Assembly: GCA_004293385.1 (NCBI GenBank)
Contig: RDYO01000092.1
Span: 1-10,714 of the forward strand
DNA: 10,714 nt
From: Verrucomicrobiota bacterium
Lineage (GTDB): Bacteria > Verrucomicrobiota > Verrucomicrobiia > Opitutales > UBA953
Direction of reading: 5' to 3'
Shown here: piece after piece, positions 6,455 through 10,714 of the stretch
How positions within the stretch are numbered: position 1 is the first letter of the stretch
How the letters are laid out: every line of letters starts with the position of its first letter
Program-made: the position numbers and the translations under genes
Notes under the pieces: model-generated
Databases searched by the model: none
Told to the model about the DNA's origin: nothing
What the model saw: only the letters and a program-made list of their open reading frames with translations

Positions 6455-6482
6455 ATACTCAATACTCCATACTCGATACTCG
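6455..6482 (+). repeat. Tandem heptamer array, four copies of ATACTCN
   Basis: Four consecutive units ATACTCA, ATACTCC, ATACTCG and ATACTCG vary only at the last base. The array is 22 bases downstream of a C4TA array and 83 bases upstream of the dehydrogenase ATG. It is the only AT-rich patch in this gap, so promoter elements could lie here, but none can be assigned with confidence. Confidence 0.75.
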
Positions 6483-6565
6483 CTTTGAATCCGCTCCCCA
6501 CTTGCCCTCCCGCCCCTTTTCCCAACCCTGCGGGAACCCCCACCGTCCCCCAAGGTCACCCTCCC

Positions 6566-9253
6566 ATGGCTTATAATCCCGTCCGCCTCCTTTCCCTCCT
6601 TGGCGCCGCCCTCCTGGCCGCCTCGCCGGTCGCCCGCGCGGCCGACGCCCTGCCCGAGGATGTCCGCTTCCAGACCGAAACGCTGCTCACCGGACTCCCG
6701 CAGCCGATGCACCTCGAGTTCGCCCCCGACGGCCGCCTCTGGTTCAACGAGTATGGCGGCGCCCTCAAGGTCTACGATCCGAAGACGAAGCGGGCGAAGC
6801 TCGTGGCCGAGATGGAGATCTTCAAGACCCAGGAGAACGGCTTCCTCGCCTTCGCGCTCGACCCGAAGTTCGCGCAGAACGGTTGGATCTACCTGATCTA
6901 CTCGCCCGTCGGTTTCGACGGCCAGTATCTCTCGCGCTTCCAGATCAAGGACGACCAGCTCGTCGCCGGCAGCGAGAAGCTGATCCTGAAGTATGAAGAG
7001 CAGCGCCTGCAGTGCTGCCACCACGGCGCGACCTTGAAGTTCGGTCCGGACGGCTGCCTGTATTTCTCAACCGGCGACAACACCAGCCCCTTCGGCGACA
7101 GCAAGGGCTACGCTCCGCTCGACCAGCGTCCCGGCAAGGAGCCGTGGGACGGCCAGCGCACCTCGGCCAACACCAACACCCTCGTCGGCAAGGTGAACCG
7201 CATCCGCGTGAACGACGACGCGACCTACAGCATCCCGGAAGGCAACCTCTTCAAGCCCGGCACGCCGAAGACCCGCCCTGAGATCTTCGCGATGGGCACG
7301 CGCAACCCGTGGCGCCTGAGCATCGATCCTAAGACCGGCTACGTCTACTGGGGTGAAGTCGGCCCGGACGCCCGCGTCGACGGCCCCCGCGGCTCCCGCG
7401 GGTACGACGAGATCAACCAGGCGAAGAAAGCCGGCAACCACGGCTACCCGCTCTTCGTCGGCAACAACTTCCCCTACGCGGAATATGACTACGCGACCGA
7501 GAAGGTCGGCGCGCTCTTCGACCCGAAGGCCCCGCTGAACAAGAGCCGCAACAACACCGGCCTCGTCGAGCTTCCGCCCGCCGTCCCGGCCTTCATCTAC
7601 TGGCCGTACGCGGCCTCCGAACAGTGGCCCGAGCTCGGCGAAGGCGGCCGCACCGCCTGCGCGGGCCCGGTCTTCTACTGGCAGGAGTCCTACGAGAAGA
7701 CCAACGGCTTCCCGAAGCACTTCGACCGCTCCCTGCTCTTCTGGGATTGGCAGCGTCCGTTCATCAAGTGGGCGCGCCTCGACGCGAACTCCGACCTCAA
7801 GGGACTGGAAGCCTTCGCGCCCACGGCCTTCGTGACCGCGAACACCGACGAGCAGCGCAAGAAGCAGCAGGCCCTCATCGACAACGGCGCGACGATCATC
7901 CGCCGCCCGGTCGACGCGACCTTCGGTCCGGACGGCTGCCTCTACCTGCTCGATTACGGCGACACCTGGGGCGTCAACCCGGACTCCGCGCTGCTCAAGA
8001 TCTCCTACGTCCGCGGCAACCTGCAGCCCATCGCCAAGCTCGCCGTGTCGACTCCCGCCGGCGCCGCGCCGCTTAAGACGACGCTCTCCGCCAAGGGCTC
8101 GCGCGACCTCGACGGCGGCAAGCTCAGCTACGCCTGGAAGCTCCAGCCCGGCGACAAGAAGCTCGGCGAAGGCGAAGAGCTCGCCGTCTCCCTCGAGACC
8201 GCCGGCAACTTCAACGTCGAACTCACCGTGACCGACGGCCAGGGCGGCACCGCGACGCGCTCTCTTCCCGTCGTCGTCGGCAACACCCTTCCGGAGGTCC
8301 GCTTCCTCTCTCCGCAGAGCGGCGACTTCTTCAGCCCCGGCAAGCCGATCTCCTTCAAGGTCGCCGCGCAGGACGTCGAGGACGGTTCCTCCGAAGCCAA
8401 GGCCGCCGAGTTCGGCGCCCGCATGCTCGTGACCTCAGCCTTCCTCCCCGCCGACGGCAAGGCCGTCGCGGTCGACCCCGGCCTGTCCCTCATGCGCCAG
8501 AGCGACTGCTTCAACTGCCACGCCGTCGAGACCCAGCTGGTCGGTCCGTCCTTCGTCGCCATCGCCGACAAGTATCGCAAGCAGCCCGGCGCCGACGATC
8601 TCCTGAACAAGAAAGTCCGCCTCGGCGGCAGCGGCGTCTGGGGCCAGATCCCGATGCTCGCCCACCCGCAGCACACCGAAGACGAAGTCGCCATCATGCT
8701 CCGCTGGATGCTCGCCCTGGAGAAAGGCAAAGGCGGCCCGACCCTCACCCGCGGCCTCGAAGGCCAGCTGACCGCGCCCAAGGACAACAAGCCGGGCACG
8801 CTCCTGCTTGAAGCGATCTACACCGACGCCGGCGCCGGCGTCGCCGGGGCGCTCAGCGGCAAGGCGACCGTGCGCCTGCGCCATCGGAAGCTCGAAGCCG
8901 AATCGGCCGAGATCACCGGCGGCAAGAACACCGGCAAGGCCGTCGGCTCGACCCAGCACGGCGCCACGCTGAAATTCGCCGGCCTGAACCTGGCCGACAC
9001 CAAGGCCATCAAGATCAACGCGTCCGCCGGCGGCGGCGCCAAGGACAGCCAGATCGAAGTCCGCCTGGACTCTCCGACCGGTCCGATCGTCGCGACCGTC
9101 GACATCGCCCACACCGGCGACTGGGGTAAGTTCAAGGAGAACAAGGCCAAGCTCACGCCCACGCCCGGCCGCCATGACGTCTACCTCGTCCTGACCCACC
9201 CCAAGAAGAGCGGCGGCCTCATGAACATCGACTGGGTGGAATTCGGCCAGTAA
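6566..9253 (+). CDS. Secreted PQQ-type sugar dehydrogenase with PKD, cytochrome c and CBM6-like modules
   Basis: The product has 895 residues. A signal peptide (1-27: positive start, LLSLLGAALLAASP, cleavage after ARA) points to export. Residues 30-490 form a glucose/sorbosone-dehydrogenase-type six-bladed propeller. Blade motifs APDGRLWF, FGPDGCLYF and FGPDGCLYLLDYGD recur, with CCHHGATLKF (H152-H153; one is the likely catalytic base), STGDN and GTRNPWRLS. Next come a PKD-like domain (490-575), an Ig-like stretch from NTLPEVRFLSP, and a class I cytochrome c (about 620-735) with CFNCH at 648-652 and axial Met697 in WGQIPM. A CBM6-like module (775-895) begins at RKLEAESAE and ends NIDWVEFGQ. 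By family, it oxidises a sugar or other polyol in the periplasm or outside the cell and passes electrons to its own heme; the substrate is not known. ATG 6566 is chosen because the signal peptide starts there; an in-frame TTG at 6389 would add a proline-rich translation of repeats. Confidence 0.92.
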   Translation: MAYNPVRLLSLLGAALLAASPVARAADALPEDVRFQTETLLTGLPQPMHLEFAPDGRLWFNEYGGALKVYDPKTKRAKLVAEMEIFKTQENGFLAFALDPKFAQNGWIYLIYSPVGFDGQYLSRFQIKDDQLVAGSEKLILKYEEQRLQCCHHGATLKFGPDGCLYFSTGDNTSPFGDSKGYAPLDQRPGKEPWDGQRTSANTNTLVGKVNRIRVNDDATYSIPEGNLFKPGTPKTRPEIFAMGTRNPWRLSIDPKTGYVYWGEVGPDARVDGPRGSRGYDEINQAKKAGNHGYPLFVGNNFPYAEYDYATEKVGALFDPKAPLNKSRNNTGLVELPPAVPAFIYWPYAASEQWPELGEGGRTACAGPVFYWQESYEKTNGFPKHFDRSLLFWDWQRPFIKWARLDANSDLKGLEAFAPTAFVTANTDEQRKKQQALIDNGATIIRRPVDATFGPDGCLYLLDYGDTWGVNPDSALLKISYVRGNLQPIAKLAVSTPAGAAPLKTTLSAKGSRDLDGGKLSYAWKLQPGDKKLGEGEELAVSLETAGNFNVELTVTDGQGGTATRSLPVVVGNTLPEVRFLSPQSGDFFSPGKPISFKVAAQDVEDGSSEAKAAEFGARMLVTSAFLPADGKAVAVDPGLSLMRQSDCFNCHAVETQLVGPSFVAIADKYRKQPGADDLLNKKVRLGGSGVWGQIPMLAHPQHTEDEVAIMLRWMLALEKGKGGPTLTRGLEGQLTAPKDNKPGTLLLEAIYTDAGAGVAGALSGKATVRLRHRKLEAESAEITGGKNTGKAVGSTQHGATLKFAGLNLADTKAIKINASAGGGAKDSQIEVRLDSPTGPIVATVDIAHTGDWGKFKENKAKLTPTPGRHDVYLVLTHPKKSGGLMNIDWVEFGQ

Positions 9254-9302
9254 GACTTCGAGGACAAGTTGACCCGTTGACCGGAGGGCCGGAGGCGAGA
9301 CC

Positions 9303-9333
9303 AAGCGGCGGGGCGACCCGCCGCTTTCTTTTT
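9303..9333 (+). terminator. Rho-independent terminator of the dehydrogenase gene
   Basis: AAGCGGCGGG (9303-9312), loop GCGA and CCCGCCGCTT (9317-9326) give a perfect 10-bp stem capped by a GNRA-type tetraloop and followed by TCTTTTTG. It is 49 bases after the stop codon at 9253 and is the strongest terminator in the window. Confidence 0.93.
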
Positions 9334-9338
9334 GTGGC

Positions 9339-9360
9339 ACGTCCGCCGCATGGCGGACGA
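9339..9360. other. Hairpin sharing the suf terminator stem
   Basis: CGTCCGCC (9340-9347), loop GCAT and GGCGGACG (9352-9359) form a perfect 8-bp stem. Including flanks, 17 of 18 arm bases equal those of the suf terminator at 6366-6387, but the loop differs and there is no T-run. It follows directly after the dehydrogenase terminator, so it is probably a repeat unit and not needed for termination. Confidence 0.6.
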
Positions 9361-9361
9361 T

Positions 9362-9415
9362 AGGTAGGGGCACGACTACGTCGTGCCCGGGCGTGACGTA
9401 GTCCCGCCCCTACCC
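9362..9415. repeat. Composite palindromic element (two hairpins within GTAGGGG/CCCCTAC ends)
   Basis: Outer arms GGTAGGGGC (9363-9371) and GCCCCTACC (9406-9414) enclose two side-by-side 21-base palindromes. The first is perfect: GGGCACGAC (9368-9376), TAC, GTCGTGCCC (9380-9388). The second has one mismatch: GGGCGTGAC (9389-9397), GTA, GTCCCGCCC (9401-9409). Paired palindromes of this size in an intergenic region resemble REP/BIME elements. The GTAGGGG/CCCCTAC ends relate it to the C4TA arrays elsewhere in the window. No transposase or RAYT-type gene is nearby. Confidence 0.8.
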
Positions 9416-9437
9416 AAGGCCACCATCCGGCGGCCTT
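9416..9437. other. Hairpin between the palindromic element and hflX
   Basis: AAGGCCACC (9416-9424), loop ATCC and GGCGGCCTT (9429-9437) form a 9-bp stem with one A-C mismatch. It abuts the composite palindrome and lies 67 bases upstream of the hflX start. It has no T-run on the plus strand. Confidence 0.5.
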
Positions 9438-9504
9438 ACCACAATCTTATCTCGCCTGCCCCGACGCGGTCGCCAAAGTCGGCTTCCCCTTTTCATTCCG
9501 CCAC

Positions 9505-10714
9505 GTGTCCGAATCCGAAGATAAAAAAGACAAGCCGCTCGACCCTTTCGACCCTGAGGTCATCGCCCGCGCCAACCGCGCGATCCTGGTCGGCCTGCAG
9601 CGCCCGGACGACACCGAAGAAGAGGCCCAGCTCCTGCTCGACGAGCTGCACGAACTCGTCAGCAACGTCGGCGTCGAGATCCGCGGCGCCATCATCGCCA
9701 AGCTGCGCGAGGAGAACCCGCGCACGCTCGTCGGCTCCGGCAAGCTCGAGGAGATCGCCCAGCTGGCCCGCGACAAGGAATGCGGCCTGATCATCTTCGA
9801 CGACGAGCTCACGCCCGCCCAGCAGCGCAACTGGGAGAAGGACGCCAAGCTCCGCGCCATCGACCGCCAGGAGATCATCCTGGACATCTTCATCACCCGC
9901 GCGAAGACGCGCGAAGCCGTGCTCCAGGTCGAGCTCGCCGCCCTGCAGCAGATGCTGCCGCGCCTGAAGCGCCTCTGGTCCCACTTGGACCGCCAGCGCG
10001 GCGGTGGTACGCAGCAGCGCGACGCCGGCGAGACCCAGCTGGAGATGGACCAGCGCAAGATCCGCGACAAGATCGCCAAGGTCCGCCGCGACCTGGCCGA
10101 AGTGGTCGCCCAGCGCGCCACGCAGCGCAAGCAGCGCAAACGCGTCCCGCTGCCGACCTTCTCGATCGTCGGCTACACCAACGCCGGCAAGTCCTCGCTG
10201 CTCAACAAGCTCACCGGCTCCGAGGTGCTCGCCGCGAACAAGCTCTTCGCGACGCTCGACCCGACGACCCGCCGCCTCGCCCTACCCTCCGGCCGCGCGC
10301 TGCTCCTGACCGACACCGTCGGCTTCGTGCGTCGCCTGCCGCACCGCCTCGTCGAAGCGTTCAAGGCCACGCTCGAAGAAGCCGTCCAGGCCGACTTCCT
10401 CGTGCACGTCATAGACCTCGGCTCGCCCGAGCGCGACAAGCATGCCGAGACGACCTTGCAGGTGCTGACCGAAATCGGCGCCGGGGATCGTCCGGTGATC
10501 ACGGTCCTCAACAAGGCGGACCTCTGCGACGAGGTCGAACGCGCCCAGGCCCTGGCGGCCTACCCTGACGCCAAACTCGTCAGCACGAAGACCGGCGAAG
10601 GCCTGCCGGCCCTCCTCCAACGCCTCGAAGAATGCGCTGCCAGCCGGGATGAGCATATGATCCTACTCATCCCCCACGACCAGTATGCGATGCTCTCCAA
10701 GCTCCACGCAGGGG
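9505..10714 (+). CDS. hflX: HflX, ribosome-associated GTPase (3' end outside window)
   Basis: HflX binds the large ribosomal subunit and splits stalled or stressed 70S ribosomes using GTP. The visible 403 codons contain the N-terminal HflX domain (about 25-150, including NPRTLVGSGKLEEI and DDELTPAQQRNWE), the family-specific GGGTQQRDAGETQLEMD segment in the linker helices (about 172-188), and the G domain. G-domain motifs are G1 GYTNAGKSS (223-231), switch region ATLDPTTR, G3 DTVGF (270-274) and G4 NKAD (336-339). The end, MILLIPHDQYAMLSKL, belongs to the short C-terminal domain, so probably only a few tens of residues are missing. GTG 9505 is the best start: the N-terminus is short and acidic, no in-frame ATG is found between position 9436 and it, and the next in-frame Met lies beyond residue 150. 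No Shine-Dalgarno is evident. It is a separate unit from the dehydrogenase, behind a strong terminator. Confidence 0.95.
   Translation, partial: MSESEDKKDKPLDPFDPEVIARANRAILVGLQRPDDTEEEAQLLLDELHELVSNVGVEIRGAIIAKLREENPRTLVGSGKLEEIAQLARDKECGLIIFDDELTPAQQRNWEKDAKLRAIDRQEIILDIFITRAKTREAVLQVELAALQQMLPRLKRLWSHLDRQRGGGTQQRDAGETQLEMDQRKIRDKIAKVRRDLAEVVAQRATQRKQRKRVPLPTFSIVGYTNAGKSSLLNKLTGSEVLAANKLFATLDPTTRRLALPSGRALLLTDTVGFVRRLPHRLVEAFKATLEEAVQADFLVHVIDLGSPERDKHAETTLQVLTEIGAGDRPVITVLNKADLCDEVERAQALAAYPDAKLVSTKTGEGLPALLQRLEECAASRDEHMILLIPHDQYAMLSKLHAG

Noticed and set aside
6389..6565. N-terminal extension of the dehydrogenase from a TTG start
   Set aside because: It translates the C4TA and ATACTC repeats into a proline/tyrosine-rich stretch, and the signal peptide begins at ATG 6566.
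8435..9373. Minus-strand frame opposite the cytochrome and CBM end of the dehydrogenase
   Set aside because: No domain is visible, and it runs through the terminator at 9303-9333. The plus-strand protein shows clear CxxCH and CBM motifs.
9383..10568. Plus-strand frames at 9383-9790 and 9780-10568, and the minus frame 9447-10139, over hflX
   Set aside because: Arg/Pro/Ala-rich or Ser-rich translations without motifs. The hflX frame from 9505 carries all G motifs.

Overview
The window is high-GC bacterial DNA with strong C/G third-position bias and tightly packed plus-strand genes. The organism is most likely a member of the PVC superphylum, and within it probably Verrucomicrobiota (Opitutales-like). 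This placement rests on the gene types (a secreted PQQ sugar dehydrogenase fused to cytochrome c and CBM modules, and a fur-sufC-sufB-sufD-sufT cluster) and on the intergenic style. It is an inference, since no rRNA or other marker gene is present.

Layout: (1) 2-115 is the tail of an unidentified plus-strand gene. (2) 223-726 is a minus-strand four-helix membrane protein of DUF2569 type, less GC-rich than its neighbours. (3) 932-1594 is a stand-alone LON N-terminal-domain protein. (4) 1739-6342 is a compact iron-sulfur assembly operon: a Fur/PerR-family regulator, then sufC, sufB, sufD and sufT. Gaps are 2 to 15 bases, sufB and sufD overlap, and a rho-independent terminator closes the operon. 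(5) 6566-9253 encodes a secreted 895-residue quinoprotein dehydrogenase with PKD-like, cytochrome c and CBM6-like modules, followed by a second strong terminator. (6) 9505 to the right edge is hflX, a ribosome-associated GTPase that starts at GTG and is cut off by the window end.

How the genes work together: SufBCD is the scaffold/ATPase complex that builds Fe-S clusters, and SufT is a maturation factor. The first gene of the operon encodes a Fur-family protein, and two 7-1-7 dyads typical of Fur-family operators lie at its start codon. Autoregulated control of the whole operon by metal or redox state is therefore plausible. Cysteine desulfurase (SufS) and a sulfur carrier (SufE/SufU) are not in the window. 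The dehydrogenase and hflX are separate transcription units.

The least ordinary part is the spaces between genes. They hold short tandem arrays of a C4TA hexamer, two different heptamer arrays, a 25-bp-arm inverted repeat able to form a G-quadruplex, and a row of five hairpins before hflX. Every plus-strand transcription unit that starts in the window has C4TA-type sequence within about 45 to 165 bases upstream. No tRNA, rRNA, CRISPR, insertion sequence or phage gene was seen. No gene-free stretch reaches 300 bases; the longest are 9254-9504 and 6343-6565.
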